From positions 20,376,063 through 20,440,062 of the forward strand of contig CM042014.1 in NCBI GenBank assembly GCA_023525715.1: 64,000 bases of DNA, in the 5' to 3' direction. Shown one piece after another: positions 52,201-63,457 of this stretch (positions are counted from its first letter, which is position 1; the number at the start of each line of letters is the position of its first letter). A program made the position numbers and the translations under genes. This DNA comes from Cichorium intybus. Its lineage: Eukaryota > Streptophyta > Magnoliopsida > Asterales > Asteraceae. The notes beneath the pieces are model-generated. The model searched no databases. It was not told the origin of the DNA and saw only the letters and a list, made by a program, of their open reading frames with translations.

Positions 52201-52300
52201 ATACTAACATGTTTCTTGGACCGGCCATACCGAGGTCCAAATCCGGCACAAATTTTCATTTTACAAATTTGATTTAGTTTTTAAATTTAACTAGTGGGAA

Positions 52301-52317
52301 CCCGTGCTCCGCACGGG
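52301..52317 (-). other. Helitron 3' hairpin
   Basis: CCCGTGC-TCC-GCACGGG, a perfect 7-bp stem, 6-7 nt from the CTAG end. Confidence 0.85.
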
Positions 52318-52409
52318 TTATTCTATTCTCGTGGGTCCTATTGGCTAGGGTTTTAAACCGGAAACCTTTGGCGTTGCTTTGGTTTAATTTGTATTCTCTA
52401 GGGGTCCCT

Positions 52410-52710
52410 TTTAACAGCGTATAAATTGCAGTTTTTGCATTTCCGCCAACAGAGTTTTGTAGTATACGTGTTTGCTTTGAATCGCTGTAAGGCACGTGTC
52501 CGTTTGTTGAATTGCTACATCCAAACAATAAAACGTGCCAATTAGACTTCATTTTTTATACAATACAATAAAAGGAAAATAGAAAATTAACTAATGTAAG
52601 TGCAAACCTCAATTTGCGGATAACGGCTCCAAGTGTTAGTAGTCTGCGGTTAATGTGACAACCTTCTTTCAAGCGTGTACCAGCTGATAAGGTTTGGGAA
52701 GCACTGGAGC
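52410..52710 (-). pseudogene. KIN-7 kinesin motor fragment
   Basis: Two neighbouring exons. 52710-52608 encodes SASQTLSAGTRLKEGCHINR and then LLTLGAVIRKL, the segment after switch II. 52514-52410 encodes NGHVPYSDSKQTRILQNSVG and then GNAKTAI. Intact kinesins read GH(I/V)PYRDSKLTRILQ(N/P)SLGGN, so Arg-to-Ser and Leu-to-Gln changes and loss of everything else mark it as a dead fragment. The sequence resembles KIN-7 microtubule motors most. Confidence 0.85.
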
Positions 52711-53244
52711 TACAGTCAAATAAAATTATGGTCAACAATTGAACTTTCTTCAAGCTGATAAAGATTATATTCTTTTAACGTATATTTTGGGTCACATAAA
52801 CCAAAATAAATTATCTGACCCTAAAAAATGGTATTTTTTGAATGCATTTTAAGATGATATTTTTTAACGTATTTTAAAGGTTAAGGGTAAAGCTGAATTG
52901 GAAAATGAAATCCATGAAGACAATCTAGCATTGGAACAAAATTAGTCAGTCACATAATTTGCAACCATGGAATAGTTCGTTGTCATTTCATGAGCTTTAC
53001 CCTTAGACATATTACTTGAAAAGTTGTAAGTTTTAGAGTTTATAAATAGAGAAATTTAAATGAGGCATTGCTAGTTCTAAACCTGTGTGAATTTCTTCAT
53101 CATCGTCTTTCCATCATCATCAAGTGGCTCCACCAGTTGGTTGAAGCGATAATGACTTTTTCTTTTCATTCAAAAAAATTGCAATTTACTAAAATAACAA
53201 ACCGACATAAAAAAATAAAAATAATAAAAAAAGAGTAAACTAAC
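52711..53244. other. Helitron interior, no gene
   Basis: AT-rich filler between the kinesin and NCA2 fragments. Confidence 0.4.
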
Positions 53245-54052
53245 CTTTCCCACTCGCCGGTTGCCTTTGCATGCCTCTCCACGGCTCTGTAAAGCCAGTC
53301 CAAAGTATACAAAATCAATCCATGCATACACTGCGCATATTTAACCTACAAAAAATAATAATATAAGATCCTAAATTTAAAAATTATTAAACTTATATTA
53401 GTAAAAGAATAATAAAGAAAAAAACATAATCATTTTTTAATTTTTACCAGCCCCTGATCAATGCAATGTTGAAACTGCACGATTTTCTTATCGACGTCAA
53501 CAATTAATAGCCTTCTTTGGACTCGCGCAATTTTCCCTCTGCCTTCTTCTGCCATGGTGTCCTGAGAAAAAAAAGGTTAAAAGATAATTAGGGGGTATTT
53601 TGGTCTTTAAATAATTATATTGTAACAGAATACCTGTTTGACTGAAGCGCGCAATAACATGAGCACCACAAGAGAAAGAAACAATGATGGTAAAGCAGCA
53701 AGTATGGAAAAGTTTATCTCATTTGCCCTCAATATTTGATTCAACTCGAGCATTGTCCTATTTGTAATAAATTCATTAGTGTGAATAATATTAATCAGAA
53801 AATGATTTATATAACCTCAAGTGACGTTTCAATGTCAAGTTTTAACTTCTGAATCTGTCATGACCAAAAAAAAGAAAAATCAAGGTCATTTGTGAATTTC
53901 TCAAATAATTGATCAAAAAATAGAGTAAGAGGGTGTTAATGTGTGTGTGTGTGCTTGTGTGTGTTTGTGTGTGTTTTACTTCAATTAGCATTGCACGGGC
54001 AAATTCTCCACGAAGAAGAATTTGGATTCGTTGCATAAGCTCCTTCTCGTAT
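53245..54052 (-). pseudogene. NCA2-like (nuclear control of ATPase 2) fragment
   Basis: Five exons in native order: 54052-53980 (YEKELMQRIQILLRGEFARA), 53854-53816 (IQKLKLDIETS), 53757-53634 (TMLELNQILRANEINFSILA, then a hydrophobic LPSLFLSLVVLMLL segment), 53561-53448 (GRGKIARVQRRLLIVDVDKK) and 53345-53245 (LYRAVERHAKATGEWERL). This is the C-terminal part of the mitochondrial membrane protein linked to ATP synthase subunit expression. Introns were kept, so genomic DNA was copied. The exon 2 to 3 junction no longer fits in phase, and the rest of the gene is absent. Confidence 0.85.
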
Positions 54053-56760
54053 CTACAGCAATTCATAAAGTCAGAATTAGATAATAATAGAAGAAATAGC
54101 AACGTACTTTCATTTTTTCCTAGTACAACATTGTACTTTCAATTTTTACTTAAAAAGGCATTTAAGTATGAAGTATAAAAAATCTACCAATTATAGCATT
54201 GTACTTTCACTTTTTTTCTAATTTGGACATTTAGATTAGAATGTCTACCTAATTGTAACAGTGATATGGTTTTGTAATTTGAAGATATCGCTATAATCGG
54301 GTAAAACTTTCGTAGTGCATTGCTGTATTAAGAACAAATTAAAGTATGATGTTATATAAAACAAAGTATAACGGGTAGGTTTTCCAAAGTATATTTTGTG
54401 ACTACTGTTCATCAAGTAAACCAATATATTGCAAAAAAGTCTACTTAACAATTATGTCTTATTAGAGTGAAATTTGGTTTTTTTTTCTATATAAACATAG
54501 AATCTTGACACTCTGGACGCGTATGACATTGCACTTTCAAGATTTAACCAAATTCAATAGTATTATCTCATTTTAATCAGAATACAAATTTAGTTTATAA
54601 AAACTATTCTATTATATAGATAGCAGATATTTTAAACACAGAAAAAAAATTCAACACACATCTAAAGATATATCATACCTGGCTTTTGAGAAGATCTCAC
54701 ACTCATATATCGATTATTATTTTTAATATAGTATAAAGACCAAAAGGATTTAATATGATAACATACATTTTTAAATAATAACGATTATTAAACAAAGATT
54801 TATTTTACATGCGAATTGCATAATACAGAATTGAAAAAAAAAACAAAAAGATCTTAGAAAATTATGATAACGCAAAATTATAAATAAATTAATATATTAA
54901 TAAATAATTCAATTTACAATAGGGCAAAAAATATTATAATTTTAAATAATCATATGTACATATAAAAAGTTATAAACATTAACTAAAAATAAGAGAAAGT
55001 TACAGATTTGGTCCCTCTAGTATATTCTTTTTTTCAGATTTGATCCAAGGCTAAAATGGTTACTTTTAATAGGTTAGCAACTTGGTTGTCAAATTTAACG
55101 ACCTAGGGACAAAAAAATATTGCAAAAACCTCATATAAGGCTCAATGTTGCAAGAGAAAACTTGAGGACTGAAAAAGCAATACACTCTAATAAGAAAAAA
55201 AGAAAGATAAATGGTGGGGTTGTATTTTACTATTAAAAGAAAATTATTTGAACCTGTGTTGCAATGTTGCAATGGAGTAAGTTTATCAGAGAAGACGACA
55301 CAGGTGGCAGACCGGTAAGCTTTGTCAAAGATTTCAAATACAGTGGCTTCAATTTCACCAAAGCACATTCCGAGTAATTATGGGCCTTTGATGTAGATGA
55401 AGTTTGCTCGAGTAGAAGCTTGACTTCTCATCTTTCTGTGATGAATTTAAATCCACGCGTGCATACGTTAAAAGTATATTTGTCAGTCACATAATTTGCA
55501 ACCATAATTACATCTTCCGTCTAGTTACCAAACATCATTATCGGTAAAGCTTTAGATTATTTACAGTTAAATTGTTAAGCTTCTTATGAACTTGTTGAAA
55601 AAGGTAACTGTGAGTAATATGATTAGGTTTGGGAAGCTTTCTAACAACCGAAAACTAACAGTTAGCACTACATCCTTAAGCTTACAAGGTTTAAATTAGG
55701 GAAACAAAGATAAGCCACAAAGAAATGCACCTAGATTAAACTCAAAAACACAATAAGTAGTATAAAAAACGGAAGAAAAAATTGGGGTAACAATACAAAC
55801 AGGGGAATAAAAAATTTTAACATCATGCATAAAGCAACAAAGTTGTATAAAGAACTTGCCACTTACAGACTTGTATCATCTCTCCTAGTAGCTTCACCAA
55901 AGTATGCGAAACCAAGCAACTGTTCGGTAACCCATCAGGCCTTAATATGCGACTCAGCCACCACTACCCGTTTCTACGCCAGACCCAAAACAACTAATTC
56001 AGTGTTGGGATAATACTTATGTCGTTAGCTTCATAAGAACTCCCTATTCCCCGAAAATGCTAGAGGAAACCCGTAAAATCCCTTAACCTAATTTCAAATC
56101 CGTCATCTTCGGACCACAGGAGAATAACTTATCGGATAAAAATATGTAAGAATTAGAAACTTTTTTTATGATCAAATAATGCATTTGTTCCCAAACCCTA
56201 AAACAATTTATAAAAATAGCAGATATCAGTGATATTGCAAGGACAGACCCAGAAAACAAAATCGATGCAAGTAAATTTAGTTTAACAAAATCAAGAAAAA
56301 AAGATGGAGATATCCAACGGAAACCAAAACAATTTGGCGCAACCAAAAGGAAGAAACGATAACCATACATGAAGAAGAAGGATTCAGTAAGCACAATAGA
56401 AAAACTGGAGCCGTCGGGAGGAAAAAAAAACTTCGTTTCGTTGAGTGGATCACGGGATAGCAGAGCCTGAATCAGCGAATGTTGTCGGTGGGTGGTTGTG
56501 ATTGGGACTTGACGCGTGTGTCGTGATCGGATATGTTGACCGGCGGAGAAGCCGAGAAGTGAAGTGGTGGAGCGGCGATGCAACATCATTTGGGGAGGAC
56601 GGACGCAATCACTTCGATTCTTCACACTTATCCAATTTCAAGCTTATTATCGCCCAAATCCAACACACATTTGCTAAATTGCACACATGCAGTTCAAACT
56701 ACCCGAATAGCAACCAGATCCAAGCATGAAAAACGAATGAAATCGAATAGAACTACAAAC
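54053..56760. other. Helitron interior with unassigned frames
   Basis: 55270-55365 on minus opens MCFGEIEATVFEIFDKAYRS, exon-like but not recognised. 56440-56625 on minus opens an Arg/Ser-rich frame starting MKNRSDCVRPPQMMLHRRS, perhaps a captured first exon. The rest is AT-rich. Confidence 0.35.
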
Positions 56761-56950
56761 CATAGAGCGTTTATCACCACCAAGATCAGCATCTTCAAGC
56801 ACCTTTTTACCAGCAACAATGCAATACTGTAGACAATCATCAAGCCTCCGGTCATTCTTCCCATCGATATACCCATCCGCCTTAAACCCTCGAATCTGAC
56901 CTCCAAGCCGTGTCGGAAACTTGGACGCATCGAACCGGTCTATCAATCTA
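56761..56950 (-). pseudogene. beta-ketoacyl-ACP synthase I (KAS I) exon fragment
   Basis: Encodes LIDRFDASKFPTRLGGQIRG, then DGYIDGKNDRRLDDC and AGKKVLEDADLGGDK, the well-conserved early part of plant KAS I, the condensing enzyme of plastid fatty acid elongation. The catalytic Cys and His residues are absent. The exon stands inside a longer open frame that starts at 57096 (MFRVWIRLTRF...) and is not KAS I, so capture created a chimeric frame. It ends at a GT donor (ATG|GTTTGT). Confidence 0.88.
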
Positions 56951-57259
56951 CGGAACAGCGGTGGAGAGTGAATCGTCGGTGAGGCTTTGACGGTGAGTGA
57001 GAAAGACGAATGGAAAGGGCGAAAAGACGCAAAATCCAGTGTGTTGTAGAGAAATCGAGAAATGAACCGGGTTAACCTGATCCAAACCCGAAACAAAAGA
57101 TCCGCGCGTCACAATCCGGGAAAAAAACGTACACAACCTTTGGCAAAATTACGGTAATTAATTAATAGGATAATTACAAATTAAGTACGATTTTCTTTTT
57201 GTAAAGTTGACATGATTTTTATTACAAATTTTTCTACAAATACTTTTATAGAAAGACCT

Positions 57260-59140
57260 AAATTTTGAAGAAACCTTTTAATTTAGCCCATTTACTTGAT
57301 TTTACAGGTTACTTATATTTTTTTTTCCAGAAAAGACCCTAATTACTTTATTTTTTTTTCCAAAAAAAACCCTAAAATTTCTTTGTCATAAAACTTTTTA
57401 ATTTAACCCTAAATCCGGTCAGGGGTTTATCCGCAAGTTAAACGATTTTTCAGGGACTTTTTCACAAAGAAAATTATTTTTCTTCGTTTTAGTAATTGAC
57501 ATAACTTTCATATATGATGTCCAAATTCTACCAACTTTATATCCCTGGATAGGTTGTAAGGAATATTAAAAATTTGTTTTACTGACTTTTATTTGAATAT
57601 GTTCATATGTTTCGCTATAGTCTCTTAAACATGAGCATAAATATAATTAAATATAACTAAATTTGAAAAATTAATTACATTAAATATAGTTAAATTAAAT
57701 ATAATTATATTAAAATAAACCAGTTCATTAATTAAGAAAATAAAATTACAAACGTAAACTAAAACGACAAATTACAAATAAAAAAACGACAACTAAAACT
57801 GACAAACCACAAACGTAAAAAAAGTGAAACTACGACCGATATATTTTTATAATATGGGCTTTGTATTTTAGAACCATCTCGAGTCCTTCCCCCTCGAGAC
57901 CCTCCTCCGGATTTGAAGACAAAAACTTTATGTCTTTAGTCGTCGTTTTTCTTCGCGGGCTCGTTGTTTGTCTTTGTAAGCTTTTTTCCCAAATGTCATC
58001 CGCTCGTGGATGTTTTAATTGTATTGTTCAAACTCCAACCACATAAGTGTCACTTCGTCGCTTTTTTGCGACCCTGTCCCACTAGACGAAGTCACTTTTC
58101 TTTTCCGTTTCTCCGCATCTCTCTCTGTCGGATGGACGAAATCGGAAAACTCAAACTCTTCCTCTTCCGCCTCCCCCTCGTTCAAATCTATAAGACCAAA
58201 CGAAGTGGCTCAATATAGATTTGAACGAGGGGGAGGCGGAAGAAGACGAGTTTGAGTTTTTCGATTTCGTCCATCCGACAGAGAGAGATGCGGCGAAACG
58301 GAAAAGAAAAGTGACTTCGTCTAGTGGGACAGTGTCGCAAAAAAGGGACGACGTGACCCTTATGTGGTTGGAGTTTGAATTGTACAATTAAAACATCGAT
58401 GAGCGGATGACATTTGCAAGAAAAAAAAACTTACGAAGACAAACAACGAGCCGGCCACGATCGACAACGAACCCGTGAAGAAAAAACAACGACTAAAAGA
58501 CATAAGGTTTTTGTCTTCGAAACCGGAGGGTCTCGAGGGGAAAGGACTCGAGATGGTTTTAAAATACAAAGCCGATATCATAAAACAATACCGGTCGTAG
58601 TTTCGTTTTTTTATGTTTGTGGTTTGTCATTTTTAGTTGTATTTTTTTCGTTTTAGTTTACGTTTGTAATTTTATTTTCTTAATTAATGAAGTGTTTTAT
58701 TTTAATTTAAATATATTTAATGTAATTAATTTTTCAAATTTAGTTATATTTAATTATATTTATGCTCATGTTTAAGAGACTATAGCGAAACATCTGAACA
58801 TATTTAAATAAAATTCAGTAAAACAAAGTTGTAGTATTCCTTACGACCTATCCAGGTATATAAAGTTGATAGAATTTGGACATCGTATATGAAAGATATG
58901 TCAATTACAAAACCGAAGAAACATAATTTTCTTTGTGAAAAAATCATTAAACAATCGTTTAACTTGCGGATAAACCCCTGACCGAATTTAGGGGTTAAAT
59001 TAAAAAGTTTTCTGAAAATGAAAATTTAGGGTTTTTTCGGAAAAAATTAAGAAATTGGGGTCTTTTCTAGAAAAAAAAAAGTATATGTAACCTGTAAAAT
59101 CAGGTAAATTGGCTAAATTAAAAGGTTTCTTCAAAATTTA
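57260..59140. repeat. Long inverted repeat from a Harbinger ORF
   Basis: The left arm (57260-58192, 933 bp) and right arm (58214-59140, 927 bp) are inverted copies around a 21-bp spacer. By eye they are about 90-93% alike near the centre. The inner 300 bp of the right arm encode, in sense, the tail of the Harbinger Myb/SANT protein (DLNEGEAEEDEFEF, EREMRRNGKEK); the left arm is its antisense. The outer parts match 3' flank DNA. A transcript across it would fold into a stem of about 930 bp. See 50609-51620 for the related ORF. Confidence 0.95.
58193..58213. other. Loop of the long inverted repeat
   Basis: 21-bp asymmetric spacer. Confidence 0.9.
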
Positions 59141-60577
59141 TGTATTTTTTGAAAAAAAAATAAAGTTTTAGGTTTAAACAAAAAAAATAAAAATATAGGG
59201 TTTTTTATGAAATAAACCCTAGAATTAAAACTACTTTTGTAGACCTCTTTTTATAATCTCAACTTAGTCTTTAATGTACATTTATATAAATTTGGCTCTT
59301 GTTTCAATTTTTTTGTACAAATAATATAGAACTCATTATATCATTTTCTATTGAATTGATATCCCAAATATTATTTGATTTGGAAACTAATGAATCATTA
59401 TAATCTTTTTTAAGATTTCTGCTTCAACGCACGAGTGTACAATCTCCAGTTATGTGTATACATATATTATGTTTATTGTTCAAACACATCAAAACCAATC
59501 AACACAAAACGCCACCATAGAGAACCCTTTATATTTCTTCTTCTTCAAATTCTGTAAACATTGCAAAATTATAGTGGATTGATTATCGACTTTCTCCGTC
59601 GATGTCTTTTTCCCGATTTGTGTTTCCACGTAAATTTATGTGTCTCTCTTGTTTATTGTGTTGGTTGATATGTTCGTTGCTCATGGTTAATTACCTTTAA
59701 TATGTTAATCATATTCCGAATTGAGCTAATGTATTATAAGTGACTCAAATTACTACGGTGTGCATTGTATTTCTTAATTTTTGCAATAGTGCATCTGCGT
59801 TTCTTGTTTACTATATAAGATGTAACATAATATATACTATTGCATGATAGTCCATTAAAACGATCTATACAAATGAAAATTAAGGTCATCAAGATTTTGT
59901 ACTTTTTACTTGTTGACAAAAAGCATACGTGGATTATAAATGGTCAAAACGGAAAATGTTACCTTCTATTTCGGATACCAATAAAACGAGATTGTTTTTT
60001 ATAGCTTTTGACACGTCTTGTTAAAATCAAGTTTTTTACCTTTGTGATTAGAAATCATATTTAACAAACATTCTATGTGTTAAGTCAAATGTTGCGTCTC
60101 TTGATATAACATGAACGTCTAGGAAAGATGTAAAATACATATTTGATGATGAAAGTCATGCAATGGAGCTGTATTTCAGACAAATAATCCGGAAATTAGT
60201 ATCGCAAACTAATTCTGAATAACGGAAAATCCAAAGCAGGCGGATCGATAAATAATATTGAGAATTATGTACCGATTAGTTGCTAATAATAAATTCAATT
60301 ATTATTATAAATTACCCAATTTCGTCCAGAAATTAGATTCGATCCTTCGCGATCAGATTTGACTATAGAAAGGTTGAAGGAGACTGTCCCGTTATCGGAT
60401 GAAATAAATACGAGACAGAAATATTAAAACCAGCTTGAATATCGTTGATTTGTTCGTCGTTGAGACTACACGGATTGACTACTGTCCTTAAAGGTTTTTA
60501 CGACGCTCGTCGGCTGTAAGCTATCAGCGTAAAACCCAAGATTTAATGCAGAATATCGTTCTTTCCAACAGCTATGG
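59141..60577. other. AT-rich DNA, no gene recognised
   Basis: 59150-59230 still has TAGGGTTTT-type words like the arms of the inverted repeat. No coding exon seen. Confidence 0.45.
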
Positions 60578-60862
60578 AAGAACAGATAAACGCAAAGTGA
60601 ATACTCGGAAACCAGAAGGAAATCGCAGAGAGAGAGAGAGAGAAAGCAGAGGTGTGTATAAATGAGACCCGGAAGGCCCTATTTATAGTGGTCGAAAATA
60701 TCAATTTGATTTGAATTTGAGAAGAACAGATAAACGCAAAGTGAATACTCGAAAACCAGAAGGAAATCGCAGAGAGAGAGAGAGAAAGCAGAGGTGTGTA
60801 TAAATGAGACCCGGAAGGCCCTATTTATAGTGGTCGAAAATATCAATTTGATTTGAATTTGA
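60578..60862. repeat. Tandem duplication of 143 bp
   Basis: GAAGAACAGATAAACGCAAAG starts both copies (60578 and 60721). Each holds a (GA)n stretch, TATAAATGAGACCC and CTATTTATAGTGG. The copies are nearly identical, so the duplication is young. Confidence 0.95.
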
Positions 60863-61356
60863 AATTCAAAATTCAAAATTCAAATTATGGATAAAACCCA
60901 ATCCGAAATTCGAATCAGATCATTATTCGATTTAAGTGCAAAGTGCGCCTAATCGCGTCATCTTGCGTCCACGGCCCAGCTCGGCACGCGTGCAGGATTA
61001 GCCCATCCCTTAATCCACTAAAGTCTTTGAAGGCTTAGGAAATGAATAGGTTTATAAACTCACAAAACCTTCTTTTCCCACCAATGTGGGATAAAGGAAA
61101 AACATCAACTTACATCTTTTCCTTAAAATTCCAACTAACTAATATGGTACAACTTCTTTTATAGGTGACTTGACTCTCGTTTAAATTGAAATATGTATTG
61201 TTTACTTGTACAAAAGTGGTGATATGCACATTTTGATCAAGAATTTGAAGAACGTTTCAAGTATTCAAACACAATTTTTAAAATTTGTCCCTTGTTATAA
61301 GCTTTTAATATTTTAAACCAACCCTTTACATTTTTTTTTCTTCAAAGTTCTCTATT
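60863..61356. other. AT-rich DNA, no gene recognised
   Basis: Begins with ATTCAAAATTCAAA words. 60940-61010 is GC-richer. Confidence 0.4.
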
Positions 61357-61490
61357 AAAAAGGTCTTTGGTCTAACGGTAATATGGTGAGTTGTCATTTC
61401 TTTTTGAGGTTTAAGGTTTCAGTCTCATTGTCGAGATATGTGGAATATATTAGTAGATTAGAGAGTGATTATGTTGTCGTTAGAAAAAAT
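61357..61490 (+). mobile_element. Probable SINE
   Basis: TTTGGTCTAACGGTAA resembles an A box and GGTTTCAGTCTC a B box, then an AT-rich body follows. Boundaries are uncertain. Confidence 0.5.
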
Positions 61491-61548
61491 ATTAGTGAAA
61501 TAAGTGAATCACATAATAATTCCCCAATTTAGATTGACTTATAAATAA

Positions 61549-61690
61549 CTAGACAAATATTTACGCGTTGCGCTGATTATTATCATGTAGTTAAACTCTT
61601 TACAAAAATATGTTATTGTAACTTGTCATTCATATTAACCATAAAATAAACATAATTACAATAAATTTATATATAAAATTATAATTATTT

Positions 61691-61692
<2 letters not shown>
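61549..61692 (-). mobile_element. Mini-Helitron, 144 bp
   Basis: The minus strand ends GCGCAACGCG, 11-12 nt, CTAG, T (61549-61552). A TC start is available exactly at the edge of the (TA)n tract (61692). The 5' end is not conserved enough to be sure. Confidence 0.45.

Positions 61693-61779
<87 letters not shown>
61693..61779. repeat. (TA)n(GT)n compound microsatellite
   Basis: TA units to about 61747, then GT units. It abuts the putative Helitron start. Confidence 0.97.
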
Positions 61780-61780
<1 letters not shown>

Positions 61781-63055
61781 GAGTCACGTCACTCAATGAC
61801 CTCTAGCCGATATTTGGTATTGAACAAAACAAATGTAATTCTTGATTTAGTGTTACATTAATTAATTTAAAATCACTTATTTGACAGTTTTTTCTAAATT
61901 GCGGTCACAGTAATTATCTAAAATATCAACCACTATTTGTAATGTCTCGGCTTTTTCGTTAGCACTTGTTTTCTTATTTATGCTTGGGTATCTCATTGAT
62001 CCTTCATATTCTAACAATTAAAGGAGATAAACACCAAATAGAAGTATAAGTGATCAAGCAATCCTAAATCCCACATATATTTACCATGCTCAGAATCAAA
62101 TCAAACGCAAAGCATAAAATCAAATAGGTATTGGTTTTGAGATTGAACATATATAGAGACTAATAAGAATGAATCATATTCGTTGAAGATCAAAGTTGAC
62201 TATAGTCAAACAACATCAACACAAATGGATGGTATCTAGTAGCCTTGCGAAATCCGCAACAACAAAACAAAAAGAATCAAATAAATTGAAGTCATTATAT
62301 TCCAGTCTCAAGCAGAATTCACGAAACAATTAAGCAAACAAAATAATGGAACAAACCTTAATAGATTTGTTGTAGGTGGGTGTCACTAGCGTCTTTACCG
62401 GTGGGGTAGGGTGGGGGAAGGGCAGCGCTGGCGAAGGGCGATGTTGTTGGAGCCTTGGAGGTGATGTAAAGAACAAGCAGATATTAGTAGTAGCGATGCT
62501 TCAAGGGCAAAGTATGGAAGGAACATGGCCACACTAAACAGCCCCACCGTCGCTGGAGGGGAGCGCCCATGGGGGAGGGTTGGAGTCGAAGGGAGGAGGA
62601 AAGGCGCCAATGGGTGAGGCTGCATCCATGGAAGAGAGATAGAAAAGGGAAGCGACCTAGGGTAAACAAAGTCATTTTCCATTAAGACTTGATGCATGTA
62701 TGAATGGCTACGAGGTTCCAACCCTCCCATCTGACTGAATCAGAGACTTTTTTTTTCAAATCAAACACCCAGAATAGCTTGATGACTATTAACTGAATGG
62801 TTTCGAGGCTAACAACAAGTCCCTTAAGCCTTAATAAGCCATGATCCAAAAGTTTTATGTCGGTTTAATTAGCTCTTGTGTAGTCTAGGCCAAAGACTAT
62901 TTCAAAATTTTCAAGGCAAAGTTTAAAAGATAAAATTGTCAACAAATTGACTCCTATCAAACAGGTATTTATTTTTTTATGTATAAAATAAAATAATTAC
63001 AAAATTTAATATTTATATATGTAGTGCAAGTCAATTTGCGTTAGTACATTTGGTT
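61780..63055. other. Unassigned DNA
   Basis: 62380-62700 is GC-rich and open on minus for 111 codons (Pro/Leu/Ser-rich), without a recognisable motif. The rest is AT-rich. Confidence 0.35.
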
Positions 63056-63457
63056 GATTCAACATTCAAACATGGTTTTTGGTTTCTGCTTTCCACCATT
63101 TTTCAAATGGTTAATTAGTAACATCTATATATTACTACTAGGGATGTTACTTTTAATACATATTATTGTTATTTTCTAGTTGACGAAGTAATTTTAACCA
63201 TCCATACATATCAATTTGCGTTGTAAATTCCTAACAAAGAGTACCATAAAAAGCATGATTCAACATTCAAACATGGTTTTTGGTTTATGCTTTCCACCAT
63301 TTTTCAAATGGTTAATTAGTAACATCTATATATTACTACTAGGGATGTTACATTTAATACATATGATTGTTATTTTCTAGTTGAAGAAGTAATTTTAACC
63401 ATCCATACATATCAATTTGCCTTGTAGATTCCTAACAAAGAGTATCATAAAAAGCCT
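63056..63457. repeat. Tandem duplication, 2 x 201 bp
   Basis: GATTCAACATTCAAACATGG begins each copy (63056, 63257). The copies differ at only a few sites. A further CAATTTGCGTT stretch just left hints at a third, truncated unit. Confidence 0.93.

Larger units (their letters stand above)
52291..57170 (-). mobile_element. Gene-capturing Helitron (4.88 kb)
   Basis: The 3' end is clear: on minus, the hairpin AACCCGTGC-GGA-GCACGGGTT, then CCCA, CTAG and T (52291-52319). The 5' end is proposed at 57170, where minus reads A|TCCTATTAATTAATTACC, like the TCCTAT start of the Helitron at 26764. The outer bases then give A|T, as required. Inside, fragments of three unrelated genes all lie on the minus strand. 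No helicase or Rep protein is seen, so it is non-autonomous. Confidence 0.6.

Noticed and set aside
56083..56625. 180-residue minus-strand protein
   Set aside because: After an Arg/Ser-rich start the frame is Phe/Leu/Ile-rich read-through of AT-rich DNA, with no motif.
57260..59140. Assembly artefact (false palindrome from chimeric reads)
   Set aside because: The arms differ at roughly 7-10% of sites and by indels, which an artefactual mirror of one read would not show.
62395..62730. 111-residue Pro/Ser/Leu-rich frame
   Set aside because: GC-rich patch without homology I know, splice logic or supporting neighbours.
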